Source: Chamaelirium japonicum (lineage: Eukaryota; Streptophyta; Magnoliopsida; Liliales; Melanthiaceae). From it: a stretch of 64,000 nt of DNA. The notes beneath the pieces were generated by a model. It did no database searches and had not been told where the DNA came from. It worked only from the letters and a program-made list of their open reading frames with translations. The position numbers and the translations under genes are program-made. The stretch lies in NCBI GenBank assembly GCA_947650365.1, contig CANTAL010000132.1, positions 310,001 to 374,000 on the forward strand, read 5' to 3'. Shown here piece after piece: positions 1 through 15,400 of the stretch; the first letter of the stretch is position 1, and every line of letters starts with the position of its first letter.

Positions 1-150
1 ATGATCGTACGAATGAACTAGAATGGATCGTACGAATGAATTAGAATAGATCGTACGAATGAACTAGAATAGATCGTGCGAATGAACTAGAATAGATCGT
101 ACGAATGAACTAGAATAGATCGTGCGAATGAATTAGAATAGATCGTACGA

Positions 151-2105
151 ATGAACTAGAATGGATCTAATTCATTCGCACGATCCATTCTAATTCATTC
201 GTACGATCCATTCTAATTCATTCGCACGATCCATTCTAATTCATTCGTACGATACAATCTAATTCATTCGTACGATCCATTCTAATTCAGTCATACGATC
301 TATTCTAATTCATTCGTACGATCTATTCTAATTCATTCGTACGATCTATTGTAATTCATTCGCACGATCCATTCTAATTCATTCGTACAATCCATTCTAA
401 TTCATTCGTATGATCCATTCTAATTCATTCGCACGATCCATTCTAATTCATTCGCACGATCAATTCTAATTCATTCATATGATCCATTCTAATTCATTCG
501 CACGATCAATTCTAATTCATTCATATGATCTATTCTAATTCATTCGCACGATCCATTCTAATTCATTCGTATGATCCATTCTAATTCATTCGCACGAATG
601 TATCCATTCTAATTCATTCGTACGATCTATTCTAATTCAGTCGTACGATCCATTCTAATTCATTCGCACGATCCAATCTAATTCATTCGTACGATCCATT
701 CTAATTCATTCGTACGATCTATTCTAATTCATTCGCATGATCCATTCTAATTCATTCGTACGATCCATTCTAATTCATTTGTACGATCTATTGTAATTCA
801 TTCGCACGATCCATTCTAATTCATTCATACATCCATTCTAATTCATTCGTACGATCTATTCTAATTCATTCGCACGATCCATTCTAATTCATTCGTATGT
901 ATCCATTCTAATTCATTCGTACGATCCATTCTAATTCATTCGCACGATCCAATCTAATTCATTCATATGATCCATTCTAATTCATTCGTACGATCCATTC
1001 TAATTCATTCGTACGATCTATTCTAATTCATTCGTACGAACCATTCTAATTCATTCTTACGATCCATTCTAATTCATTCGCATGATCCAATCTAATTCAT
1101 TCACACGATCCATTCTAATTCATTCGTACGATCCATTCTAATTCATTCGCACAAATGTATCCATTCTAATTCATTCGTACGATCTATTCTAATTCATTCG
1201 TACGATCCATTCTAATTCATTCATACGATCCATTCTAATTCATTCGCACGATCCATTCTAATTCATTCGCACGATCCATTCTAATTCATTCCGTGCAAAT
1301 GAATTAGAATGGATCGTACGAATGAATTAGAATGGATCTAAAATGGATACATTCGTACGAATGAATTAGAATGGATCGTGCGAATGAATTAGAATGGATC
1401 ATACGAATGAATTAGAATGGATCGTGCGAATGAATTAGAATGGATCGTACGAATGAATTAGAATGGATCGTACGAATGAATTAGAATGGATCATATGAAT
1501 GAATTAGAATGGATCGTTCGAATGAATTAGAATGGATTGTACGACTGAATTAGAATGGATCGTACGAATGTATCCATTCTAGATCCATTCTAATTCATTC
1601 GCACGATCCATTCTAATTCATTCGTATGATCCATTCTAATTCAGTCGTACAATCCATTCTAATTCATTCATACGAATGAATTAGATCGTGCGAATGAATT
1701 AGATTGTATCGTACGAATGAATTAGAATCAATCGTACGACTGAATTAGAATAGATCGTTCGTATGAATGAATTAGAAAGGATTGTACGACTGAATTAGAA
1801 TGGATCATACGTATGAATTAGAATGTATCCATTCTAATTCATTCGTACGAATGAAATAGAAAGGATCGTACGAATGAATTTGAATGGATCGTGCGAATGA
1901 ATTAGAATGGATCGTATGAATGAACTAGAATGGATCGTACAAATGAAGTAGAATGGATACATTCGTGCGAATGAATTAGAATGGATCGTACGAATGAATT
2001 AGAATGATCGTACGAATGAACTAGAATGGATCGTACGAATGAATTAGAATAGATCGTACGAATGAATTAGAATGGATACATTTGTGCGAATGAATGGATC
2101 GTACG
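151..2105. repeat. Nested satellite duplication, first copy
   Basis: This segment is repeated immediately downstream at an offset of 1954 bp, shifting to 1931 bp after about 1.5 kb (a one-monomer difference). Matching landmarks are GTAATTC at 351 and 2305, the fold-back junction at 1291 and 3245, and CGTACGAATGTATCC at 1561 and 3492. Substitutions between the two nested copies are clearly more frequent than between the 12-kb copies, so this duplication is older. Confidence 0.8.
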
Positions 2106-5100
2106 ATCGCACGATCTATTTTAATTCATTCGCACTATCCATTCTAATTCATTCATACGATCCATTCTAATTCATTCGCATGATCCATTCTAATTCATTC
2201 GTACGATCCATTCTAATTCATTCGTACGATCCATTCTAATTCAATCATACGATCTATTCTAATTCATTCGTACGATCCATTCTAATTCATTCGTACGATC
2301 TATTGTAATTCATTCGCACGATCCATTCTAATTCATTCGTACAATCCATTCTAATTCATTCGTACGATCTATTCTAATTCATTCGCACGATCCATTCTAA
2401 TTCATTCGCACGATCAATTCTAATTCATTCATATGATCCATTCTAATTTATTCGCACGATCAATTCTAATTCATTCATATGATCCATTCTAATTCATTCG
2501 CACAATCCATTCTAATTCATTCGTACGATCCATTCTAATTCATTCGCACGAATGTATCCATTCTAATTCATTCGTACGATCTATTCTAATTCAGTCGTAC
2601 GATCCATTCTAATTCATTCGCACGATCCAATCTAATTCATTCGTACGATCCATTCTAATTCATTCGTACGATCCATTCTAATTCATTCGCACGATCCATT
2701 CTAATTCATTCGTACGATCCATTCTAATTCATTCGTACGATCTATTGTAATTCATTCGCACGATCCATTCTAATTCATTCATACATCCATTCTAATTCAT
2801 TCGTACGATCTATTCTAATTCATTCGCACGATCCATTCTAATTCATTCGTATGTATCCATTCTAATTCATTCGTACGATCCATTCTAATTCATTCGCACG
2901 ATCCAATCTAATTCATTCATACGATCCATTCTAAGTCATTCGTACGATCCATTCTAATTCATTCGTACGATCTGTTCTAATTCATTCGTACGATCCATTC
3001 TAATTCATTCTTACGATCCATTCTAATTCATTCGCACTATCCAATCTAATTCATTCACACGATCCATTCTAATTCATTCGTACGATCCATTCTAATTCAT
3101 TCGCACGAATGTATCCATTCTAATTCATTCGTACAATCTATTCTAATTCATTCGTACGATCCATTCTAATTCATTCATACGATCCATTCTAATTCATTCG
3201 CACGATCCATTCTAATTCGTTCGCACGATCCATTCTAATTCATTCCATGCAAATGAATTAGAATGGATCGTACGAATGAATTAGAATGGATCTAGAATGG
3301 ATACATTCGTACGAATGAATTAGAATGGATCATGCGAATGAATTAGAATGGATCGTACGAATGAATTAGAATGGATCGTGCGAATGAATTAGAATGGATC
3401 GTACGAATGAATTAGAATGGATCATACGAATGAATTAGAATGGATTGTACGAATGAATTAGAATGGATTGTACGACTGAATTACAATGGATCGTACGAAT
3501 GTATCCATTCTAGATCCATTCTAATTTATTCGCACGATCCATTCTATTTCATTCGTATGATCCATTCTAATTCAGTCGTACAATCCATTCTAATTCATTC
3601 ATATGAATGAATTAGATCGTGCGAATGAATTAGATTGTATCGTACGAATGAATTAGAATCAATCGTACGACTGAATTAGAATAGATCGTTCGTATGAATG
3701 AATTAGAAAGGATTGTACGACTGAATTAGAATGGATCATACGTATGAATTAGAATGTATCCATTCTAATTCATTCGTACGAATGAAATAGAAAGGATCGT
3801 ACGAATGAATTTGAATGGATCGTGCGAATGAATTAGAATGGATCGTATGAATGAACTTGAATGGATCGTACAAATGAAGTAGAATGGATACATTCGTGCG
3901 AATGAATTAGAATGGATCGTACGAATGAATTAGAATGATCGTACGAATGAACTAGAATGGATCGTACGAATGAATTAGAATAGATCGTACGAATGAATTA
4001 GAATGGATACATTTGTGCGAATGAATGGATCGTACGATCGCACAATCTATTTTAATTCATTCCACTATCCATTCTAATTCATTCATACGATCCATTCTAA
4101 TTCATTCGCATGATCCATTCTAATTCATTCGTACGATCCATTCTAATTCATTCGCACGAATGTATCCATTCTAATTCATTCGTACGATCCATTCTAATTC
4201 ATTCGTACAATCCATTCTAATTCATTCGTACGATGCATTCTAATTCATTCGCACGATCCAATCTAATTCATTCGTACGATCCATTCTAATTCATTCGTAC
4301 GATCTATTCTTATTCATTCGCACGATCCATTCTAATTCATTCGCATTCTAATTCATTCGTACGATCCATTCTAATTCATTCATACGATACAATCTAATTC
4401 ATTCGCACGATCTAATTCATTCGTATGAATGAATTAGAATGGATTGTACGACTGAATTAGAATGGATCATACGAATGAATTAGATTGTATCGTACGAATG
4501 AATTAGAATGGATCGTGCGAATGAATTAGAATGGATAGTACGAATGAATTAGAATGGATCGTACGAATGAATTAGAATGGATCGTACGAATGAATTAGAA
4601 TGGATCGTACGAATGAATTAGATTGGATCGTGCGAATGAATTAGAATGGATCGTACGAATGAATTAGAATGGATCGTACGAATGAATTAGAATAGATCGT
4701 ACGAATAAATTAGAATAGATCGTACAAATGAATTAGAATGGATCGTAGGAATGAATTAGAATGGATTGTACGACTGAATTAGAATGGATCGTACGAATGA
4801 AGTAGAATAAATTAGAATGGATCGTACGAATGAATTAGAATGGATTGTACGAATGAATTTGAATGGATCGTGCGAATGAATTAGAATGGATCGTACGATT
4901 GAATTAGAATGGATCGTTCGAATGAATTAGAATGGATCGTACGAATGAATTAGAATGGATCGTATGAATGAATTCTAATTCATGCGAATGAATTAGAATG
5001 AGATCATACGTATGAATTAGAATAGATCATACGAATGAATTAGAATGGATCGTGCGAATGAATTAGAATGGATTGTACGAATGAATTAGGATGGATACAT

Positions 5101-8100
5101 TCGTGCGATTGAATTAGAATGGATCGTACGAATGAATTAGAATGGATCGTGCGAATGAATTAGAATGGATCGTATGAGTGAATTAGAATGGATCGTTCGA
5201 ATGAATTAGAATGGATTGTACGACTGAATTAGAATGGATCATACGAATGAATTAGATTGTATCGTATGGATGAATTAGAATGGATACATTCATATGAATG
5301 AATTAGAATGGATCGTATGAATGAATTAGAATGGATTGTACGAATGAATTATAATGGATTGTGCGAATGAAATAGAATGGATCGTACGAATGAATTAGAA
5401 TGGATCGTACGAATGAATTAGAATGGATTGTACGACTGAATTAGAATGGATCGTACGAATGAATTAGAATGGATCATGCGAATGAATTAGAATGGATCGT
5501 ACGAATGAATTAGAATGAATACATTCTTACAAATGAATTTGTATGGTTCGTATGAATGAATTAGAATGGATTGTGCGAATGAATTAGAATGGATCGTGCG
5601 AATGAATTAGAATTGATCGTACTAATGAATTAGAATGGATACATTCATGTGAATGAATTAGAATGGATCGTACGAATGAATGAATATAGATTGTGCGAAT
5701 GAATTAGAATGGATCGTACAAATGAATTAGAATGGATCGTGCGAATGAATTAGAATAGATACATTCGTTAGAGTAAGAATGGATTGTGCGAATGAGTAAG
5801 AATGGATCGTACGAATGAATTAGAATGAATTAGATTGTATCGTACGAATGAATTAGAATGGATCGTGCGAATGAATTAGAATGGATCGTACGAATGAATT
5901 AGAATGGATCGTATGAATGAATTAGAATAGATCGTACGAATGAATTAGACGTACAATCCATTCTAATTCATTCGTACGATCCATTCTAATTCATTCTACT
6001 TCATTCGTACGATCCATTCTAATTCAGTCGTACAATCCATTCTAATTCATTCGTACGATCCATTCTAATTCATTTGTACGATCTATTCTAATTTATTCGT
6101 ACGATCTATTCTAATTCATTCGTGCGATCCATTCTAATTCATTCGTACGATCCATTCTAATTCATTCGCACGATCCAATCTAATTCATTCGTACGATCCA
6201 TTCTAATTCATTCGTACGATCCATTCTAATTCATTCGCACGATCCATTCTAATTCATTCGTACGATCCATTCTAATTCATTCGCACGATCCATTCTAATT
6301 CATTCGTACGATACAATCTAATTCATTCGTACGATCCATTCTAATTCATTCGTACGATCCATTCTAATTCATTCGTACTATCCATTCTAATTCATTCGCA
6401 CGATCCATTCTAATTCATTCGTATGATCCATTCTAATTCAGTCGTACAATCCATTCTAATTCATTCATACGAATGAATTAGATCGTGCGAATGAATTAGA
6501 TTGTATCGTACGAATGAATTAGAATGGATCGTACGAATGAATTAGAATACGAATGAATTAGAATGGATCATGCGAATGAATTAGAATGGATCGTACGAAT
6601 GAATTAGAATGGATAGTACGAATGAATTAGATTGGATCGTGCGAATGAATTAGAATGGATCGTACGAATGAATTAGAATGGATTGTACGAATGAATTAGA
6701 ATGGATCGTACGAATGAATTAGAATAGATCGTACGAATGAATTAGAATGGATACATACGAATGAATTAGAATGGATCGTATGAATGAATTAGAATGGATC
6801 ATGCAAATGAATTAGAATGGACCGCACGATTGAATTAGAATGGATCGTACGAATGAATTAGAATGGATCGTGCGAATAAATTAGAATGGATACATTCGTG
6901 CGAATGGATTGTACGAATGAATTAGAATGGATACATTCGTGCGAATGAATTAGAATGGATCGCACGAATGTATGGTTCGTATGAATGAATTTGAATGGAT
7001 CGTGCGAATGAATTAGAATAGATCGTATGAATGAATTAGATTGTATCGTACGAATGAATTAGAATGGATCGTGCGAATAAATTAGAATGGATCATACGAA
7101 TGAATTAGACTGGATCGTACGAATGAATTAGAATAGATCGTATGAATGAATTAGAATGGATCGTACGAATGAATTAGAATGGATCGTACGAATGAATTAG
7201 AATGGATACATTCGTGCGAATGAATTAGAATGGATTGTACAAATGAATTAGAATGGATCGTACGAATGAATTAGAATAGATCATACGAATGAATTAGAAT
7301 GGATACAATCGTGCGAATGAATTAGAATGGATCGTACGAATGAATTAGAATGGATCATACGAATGAATTAGAATGGATCGTATGAATGAATTAGAATGGA
7401 TCGTGGGAATGAATTAGAATGGATCGTGCGAATGAATTAGAATAGATCGTACGATCCATTCTAATTCATTCGTACGATCCATTCTAATTCATTCATACGA
7501 TCCATTCTAATTCATTCGTACGATCCATTCTAATTCATTCGCACGATCCATTCTAATTCATTCGTACGATACAATCGAATTCATTCGTACGATCCATTCT
7601 AATTCATTCGTACGATCCATTCTAATTCATTCGTACTATCCATTCTAATTCATTCGCACGATCCATTCTAATTCATTCGCACGATCAATTCTAATTCATT
7701 CATATGATCCATTCTAATTCATTCGCACGATCAATTCTAATTCATTCATATGATCCATTCTAATTCATTCGCACGATCCATTCTAATTCATTCGTACGAT
7801 CCATTCTACTTCATTCGTGCGAATGAATTAGAATGGATCGTAGGAATGAATTTAAATGGATCGTACGAATGAATTAGATTGTATCGTGCGAATGAATTAG
7901 AATGGATCATACGAATGAATTAGATTGTATCGTGCGAATGAATTAGAATGGATCAGAGAATGAATTAGATTGTATCGTACGAATGAATTAGAATGGATCG
8001 TACGAATGAATTAGAATGGATCGTACGAATGAATTAGAATGGATCGTACGAATGAATTAGATTGTATCGTACGAATGAATTAGAATGGATCGTTCGAATG

Positions 8101-11100
8101 AATTAGAATGGATCGTACGAATGAATTAGAATGGATCGTATGAATGAATTAGAATGGATCGTACGAATGAATTAGAATGGATCGCACGACTGTATCCATT
8201 CTAATTCATTCGTACGATCTATTCTAATTCATTCGCACGATCCATTCTAATTCATTCGTACGATCCATTCTAATTCATTCGCACGAATGTATCCATTCTA
8301 ATTCATTCGTACGATCTATTCTAATTCATTCATACGATCCATTCTAAGTCATTCGTACGATCCATTTTATTTCATTCGTACGATCCATTCTAGTTCATTC
8401 GTACGATCCATTCTAATTCATTCGCACGATCCATTCAAATTCATTTGTTTGATCCATTCTATTTCATTCGCACGATCCATTCTAATTCATTCGTACGATC
8501 CATTCTAATTCATTCGTACAATCCATTCTAATTCATTCGTACGATTTATTCTAATTCATTCGTACGATCCATTCGAATTAATTCGTACGATACGATCTAA
8601 TTCATTTGTATGATCCATTCTAATTCAGTCGTACAATCCATTCTAATTCATTCGTACGATCCATTCTAATTCATTCGTACGAACCATACAAATTCATTCG
8701 TACGATACAATCTAATTCATTCGTATGATCCATTCTAATTCAGTCGTACAATCCATTCTAATTCATTCGTACGATCTATTCTAATTCATTCGCACGATCC
8801 ATTATAATTCATTCGCACGATCAATTCTAATTCATTCATATGATCCATTCTAATTCATTCGCACGATCCATTCTAATTCATTCGTACGATCCATTCTAAT
8901 CCATTCATATTGTACAATGGATCGTACGAACGAATGAATTAGAATGGATACATTCGTGCGAATGAATTAAAATGGATCGTACAAATGAATTAGAATGGAT
9001 CATGCGAATGAATTAGAATGGATCATATGAATGAATTAGAATTGATCGTGCGAATGAATTAGAATGGATCGTGCGAATGAATTAGAATGGATCGTGCGAA
9101 TGAATTAGAATGGATCGTACGAATGAATTAGAATGGATTGTACGACTGAATTAGAATGGATCATACGAATGAATTAGATTGTATCGTAGGAATGAATTAG
9201 AATGGATCGTACGAATGAATTAGAATGGATCGTACGAATGAATTAGAATAGATTGTACGAATGAATTAGAATAGATCGTACGAATGAATTAGAATGGATC
9301 GTGCGAATGAATTAGAATGGATCGTATGAATGAATTAGATTGGATTGTGCGAATGAATTAGAATGGATCGTATGAATGAATTAGAATGGATCGTATTAAT
9401 GAATTAGAATGGATCATGCGAATGAATTAGAATAGATCGTACGAATGAATTAGAATGGATACATTCGTGCGAATGAATTAGAATGGATCGTACGAATGTA
9501 TCCATTCTAATTCATTCGTACGATCTATTCTAATTCATTCGTACGATCGATTCTAATTCATTCGTACGATCCATTCTAATTCATTCGCACGATCAGATCT
9601 AATTCATTCGTACGATCCATTCTAATTCATTCGTACGATCCATTCAAATTCATTCGCACGATCCATTCTAATTCATTCGTACGATCCATTCTAATTCATT
9701 CGCACGAATATATCCATTCTAATTCATTCGCACGATCTATTCTAATTCAATCGTATGATCCATTCTAATTCATTCGTACGATCCATTCTAATTCATTCGC
9801 ACGATCCAATCTAATTCATTCGTACGATCCATTCTTATTCATTCGTACGATCCATTCTAATTCATTCGCACGATCCATTCTAATTCATTCGTACGATTCA
9901 TTCTAATTCATTCGCACGAATGTATCCATTCTAATTCATTCGTACGACCTATTCTAATTCATTCGCACGATCCATTCTAATTCATTCATATGATCCATTC
10001 TAATTCATTCGTATGATCAATTCTAATTCATTCACACGATCCATTCTAATTCATTCGTACGATCCATTCTAATTCATTCGCACGAATGCATCCATTCTAA
10101 TTCATTCGTACGATCTATTCTAATTCATTCGTACGATCCATTCTAATTCATTATTACGATCCATTCTAATTCATTCATACGATCCATTCTAATTCATTCG
10201 CACGATCCATTCTAATTCATTCGTACGATCCATTCTAATATATTCGCACGAATGTATCCATTCTAATTTATTCGTACGATCTATTCTAATTCATTCGTAC
10301 GATCCATTCTAATTCATTCGTACGATCCATTCTAATTCATTCGCACGATCCAATCTAATTCATTCGTACGATCCATTCTAATTCATTCGTACGATCCATT
10401 CTAATTCATTCGCACGATCCATTCTAATTCATTCGTACGATCTATTCTAATTCATTCGCACGATCCATTCTAATTCATTCGTACGATACAATCTAATTCA
10501 TTCGTACGATCCATTCTAATTCATTCGTACGATCCATTCTAATTCATTCGTACTATCCATTCTAATTCATTCGCACGATCTATTCTAATTCATTCGCACG
10601 ATCCATTCTAATTCATTCTAATCCATTCTAATTCATTCATACGAATGAATTACATTCGTACGATCTATTCTAAATCTACTTCATTCGAATGAATTAGAAT
10701 GGATTAGAATGGATCATGCAAATGAATTAGAATGGATTGTACGACTGAATTAGAATGGATCGTACGAATGAATTAGAATCGATCGTACGACTGAATTAGA
10801 ATAGATCGTACGAATGAATTAGAATGGATATATTCGTGCGAATGAATTTGAATGGATCGTACGAATGAATTAGAATGGATCGTGCGAATGAATTAGAATG
10901 GATCATATGAATGAATTAGAATTGATCGTACGAATGAATTAGAATGGATCGTACGAATGAATTAGAATCGATCGTACGAATGAATTAGAATGGATGTATG
11001 AATGAATTAGAATGGATCGTGCGAATGAATTAGAATAGATCGTACGAATGAATTAGAATGGATCGTACGAATGAATTAGATTGTATCGTATGAATGAATT

Positions 11101-12445
11101 AGAATGGATCGTACGAATGAATTAGATTGGATCGTGCGAATGAATTAGAATGGATCGTACGAATGAATTAGAATCGATCGTACGACTGAATTAGAATAGA
11201 TCGTATGAATGAATTAGAATGGATACATTCGTGCGAATGAATTAGAATGGATCGTACGAATGAATTAGAATGGATCGTGTGAATGAATTAGAATGGATCA
11301 TATGAATGAATTAGAATAGATCGTGCGAATGAATTAGAATGGATCGTGCGAATGAATTAGAATGGATCGTACGAATGAATTAGAATGGATTGTACGACTG
11401 AATTAGAATGGATCATACGAATGAATTAGATTGTATCGTACGAATGAATTAGAATGGATCGTGCTAATGAATTAGAATGGATTGTACGAATGAACTAGAA
11501 TGGATCGTACGAATGAACTAGAATGGATCATACGAATGAAATAGAATGGATCGTACGAATGACTTAGAATGGATCGTACGAATGAATTAGAATAGATCGT
11601 ACGAATGAATTAGAATGGATACATTCGTGCGAATGAATTAGAATGGATCGTACGAATGAATTAGAATGGATCGTTCAAATGAATTAGAATAGATCGTACG
11701 AATGAATTAGAATGGATACATTCGTGCGAAAGAATTAGAATGGATTGTACGAAGAAATTAGAATGGATCGTATGAATGAATTACAATGGATCGTGCGAAT
11801 GAATTAGAATGGATCGTGCGAATGAATTAGAATGAATTAGAATGAATTAGAATGGATCATACAAATGAATTAGAATGGATACATTCGTGCGATCGTACGA
11901 ATGAATTAGAATGGATCGTATGAATCCATTCGTATGATCCATTCTATTTCATTCGTACGAATGAATGGAATGTATCGTACGAATGTATTAGATTGGATCA
12001 TACGAATGAATGAATTAGATTGAATGATTACAAATTCTAATTCATTCGTAATGAATTTGAATTCGTACGAATGAATTAGAATGGATACATTCGTGCGAAT
12101 GAATTAGAATGGATCGTACGAATGAATTAGAATGGATCATATGAATGAATTAGAATAGATCGTGCGAATGAATTAGAATGGATTCATACGAATGAATTAG
12201 AATGGATCGTACGAATGAATTAGAATGGATCGTACGAATGAACTTGAATGGATCGTACGAATGAAGTAGAATGGATACATTCGCACGATCCATTGTAATT
12301 CATTCGCACGATTCATTCTAATTCATTCGTACGATCCATTCTAATTCATTCGCATGATCCATTCTAATTCATTCGTACGATACAATCTAATTCATTCGCA
12401 CGATCCATTCTAATTCATTCGTACGATACAATCTAATTCATTCAC
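410..12445. repeat. Higher-order satellite unit, copy 1 (about 12.04 kb)
   Basis: Landmarks in this segment recur downstream at a constant offset. The CCGTGCAAATG junction at 1291 recurs at 13327, and the CCATGCAAATG junction at 3245 recurs at 15281, both 12036 bp away. After about 4.9 kb the offset becomes 12197, as for the junction at 8901 (recurring at 21098) and the odd GAATGATTACAAATTC patch near 12020 (recurring near 24217). The left edge is set where the match to copy 2 fades, near 410. The exact breakpoint is uncertain by a few monomers. Confidence 0.9.
2106..4036. repeat. Nested satellite duplication, second copy
   Basis: This is the second copy of the roughly 1.95-kb nested unit. 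It starts at the GTACGATCGCAC junction near 2101, which recurs at 4032. The same nested pair is carried into the second 12-kb copy as about 12446-14141 and 14142-16072. Confidence 0.8.
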
Positions 12446-15400
12446 ACGATCCATTCTAATTCATTCGCACGATCCATTCTAATTCATTCGCACGATCAAT
12501 TCTAATTCATTCATATGATCCATTCTAATTCATTCGCACGATCAATTCTAATTCATTCATATGATCTATTCTAATTCATTCGCACGATCCATTCTAATTC
12601 ATTCGTATGATCCATTCTAATTCATTCGCACGAATGTATCCATTCTAATTCATTCGTACGATCTATTCTAATTCAGTCGTACGATCCATTCTAATTCATT
12701 CGCACGATCCAATCTAATTCATTCGTACGATCCATTCTAATTCATTCGTACGATCTATTCTAATTCATTCGCATGATCCATTCTAATTCATTCGTACGAT
12801 CCATTCTAATTCATTTGTACGATCTATTGTAATTCATTCGCACGATCCATTCTAATTCATTCATACATCCATTCTAATTCATTCGTACGATCTATTCTAA
12901 TTCATTCGCACGATCCATTCTAATTCATTCGTATGTATCCATTCTAATTCATTCGTACGATCCATTCTAATTCATTCGCACGATCCAATCTAATTCATTC
13001 ATATGATCCATTCTAATTCATTCGTACGATCCATTCTAATTCATTCGTACGATCTATTCTAATTCATTCGTACGAACCATTCTAATTCATTCTTACGATC
13101 CATTCTAATTCATTCGCATGATCCAATCTAATTCATTCACACGATCCATTCTAATTCATTCGTACGATCCATTCTAATTCATTCGCACAAATGTATCCAT
13201 TCTAATTCATTCGTACGATCTATTCTAATTCATTCGTACGATCCATTCTAATTCATTCATACGATCCATTCTAATTCATTCGCACGATCCATTCTAATTC
13301 ATTCGCACGATCCATTCTAATTCATTCCGTGCAAATGAATTAGAATGGATCGTACGAATGAATTAGAATGGATCTAAAATGGATACATTCGTACGAATGA
13401 ATTAGAATGGATCGTGCGAATGAATTAGAATGGATCATACGAATGAATTAGAATGGATCGTGCGAATGAATTAGAATGGATCGTACGAATGAATTAGAAT
13501 GGATCGTACGAATGAATTAGAATGGATCATATGAATGAATTAGAATGGATCGTTCGAATGAATTAGAATGGATTGTACGACTGAATTAGAATGGATCGTA
13601 CGAATGTATCCATTCTAGATCCATTCTAATTCATTCGCACGATCCATTCTAATTCATTCGTATGATCCATTCTAATTCAGTCGTACAATCCATTCTAATT
13701 CATTCATACGAATGAATTAGATCGTGCGAATGAATTAGATTGTATCGTACGAATGAATTAGAATCAATCGTACGACTGAATTAGAATAGATCGTTCGTAT
13801 GAATGAATTAGAAAGGATTGTACGACTGAATTAGAATGGATCATACGTATGAATTAGAATGTATCCATTCTAATTCATTCGTACGAATGAAATAGAAAGG
13901 ATCGTACGAATGAATTTGAATGGATCGTGCGAATGAATTAGAATGGATCGTATGAATGAACTAGAATGGATCGTACAAATGAAGTAGAATGGATACATTC
14001 GTGCGAATGAATTAGAATGGATCGTACGAATGAATTAGAATGATCGTACGAATGAACTAGAATGGATCGTACGAATGAATTAGAATAGATCGTACGAATG
14101 AATTAGAATGGATACATTTGTGCGAATGAATGGATCGTACGATCGCACGATCTATTTTAATTCATTCGCACTATCCATTCTAATTCATTCATACGATCCA
14201 TTCTAATTCATTCGCATGATCCATTCTAATTCATTCGTACGATCCATTCTAATTCATTCGTACGATCCATTCTAATTCAATCATACGATCTATTCTAATT
14301 CATTCGTACGATCCATTCTAATTCATTCGTACGATCTATTGTAATTCATTCGCACGATCCATTCTAATTCATTCGTACAATCCATTCTAATTCATTCGTA
14401 CGATCTATTCTAATTCATTCGCACGATCCATTCTAATTCATTCGCACGATCAATTCTAATTCATTCATATGATCCATTCTAATTTATTCGCACGATCAAT
14501 TCTAATTCATTCATATGATCCATTCTAATTCATTCGCACAATCCATTCTAATTCATTCGTACGATCCATTCTAATTCATTCGCACGAATGTATCCATTCT
14601 AATTCATTCGTACGATCTATTCTAATTCAGTCGTACGATCCATTCTAATTCATTCGCACGATCCAATCTAATTCATTCGTACGATCCATTCTAATTCATT
14701 CGTACGATCCATTCTAATTCATTCGCACGATCCATTCTAATTCATTCGTACGATCCATTCTAATTCATTCGTACGATCTATTGTAATTCATTCGCACGAT
14801 CCATTCTAATTCATTCATACATCCATTCTAATTCATTCGTACGATCTATTCTAATTCATTCGCACGATCCATTCTAATTCATTCGTATGTATCCATTCTA
14901 ATTCATTCGTACGATCCATTCTAATTCATTCGCACGATCCAATCTAATTCATTCATACGATCCATTCTAAGTCATTCGTACGATCCATTCTAATTCATTC
15001 GTACGATCTGTTCTAATTCATTCGTACGATCCATTCTAATTCATTCTTACGATCCATTCTAATTCATTCGCACGATCCAATCTAATTCATTCACACGATC
15101 CATTCTAATTCATTCGTACGATCCATTCTAATTCATTCGCACGAATGTATCCATTCTAATTCATTCGTACAATCTATTCTAATTCATTCGTACGATCCAT
15201 TCTAATTCATTCATACGATCCATTCTAATTCATTCGCACGATCCATTCTAATTCGTTCGCACGATCCATTCTAATTCATTCCATGCAAATGAATTAGAAT
15301 GGATCGTACGAATGAATTAGAATGGATCTAGAATGGATACATTCGTACGAATGAATTAGAATGGATCATGCGAATGAATTAGAATGGATCGTACGAATGA

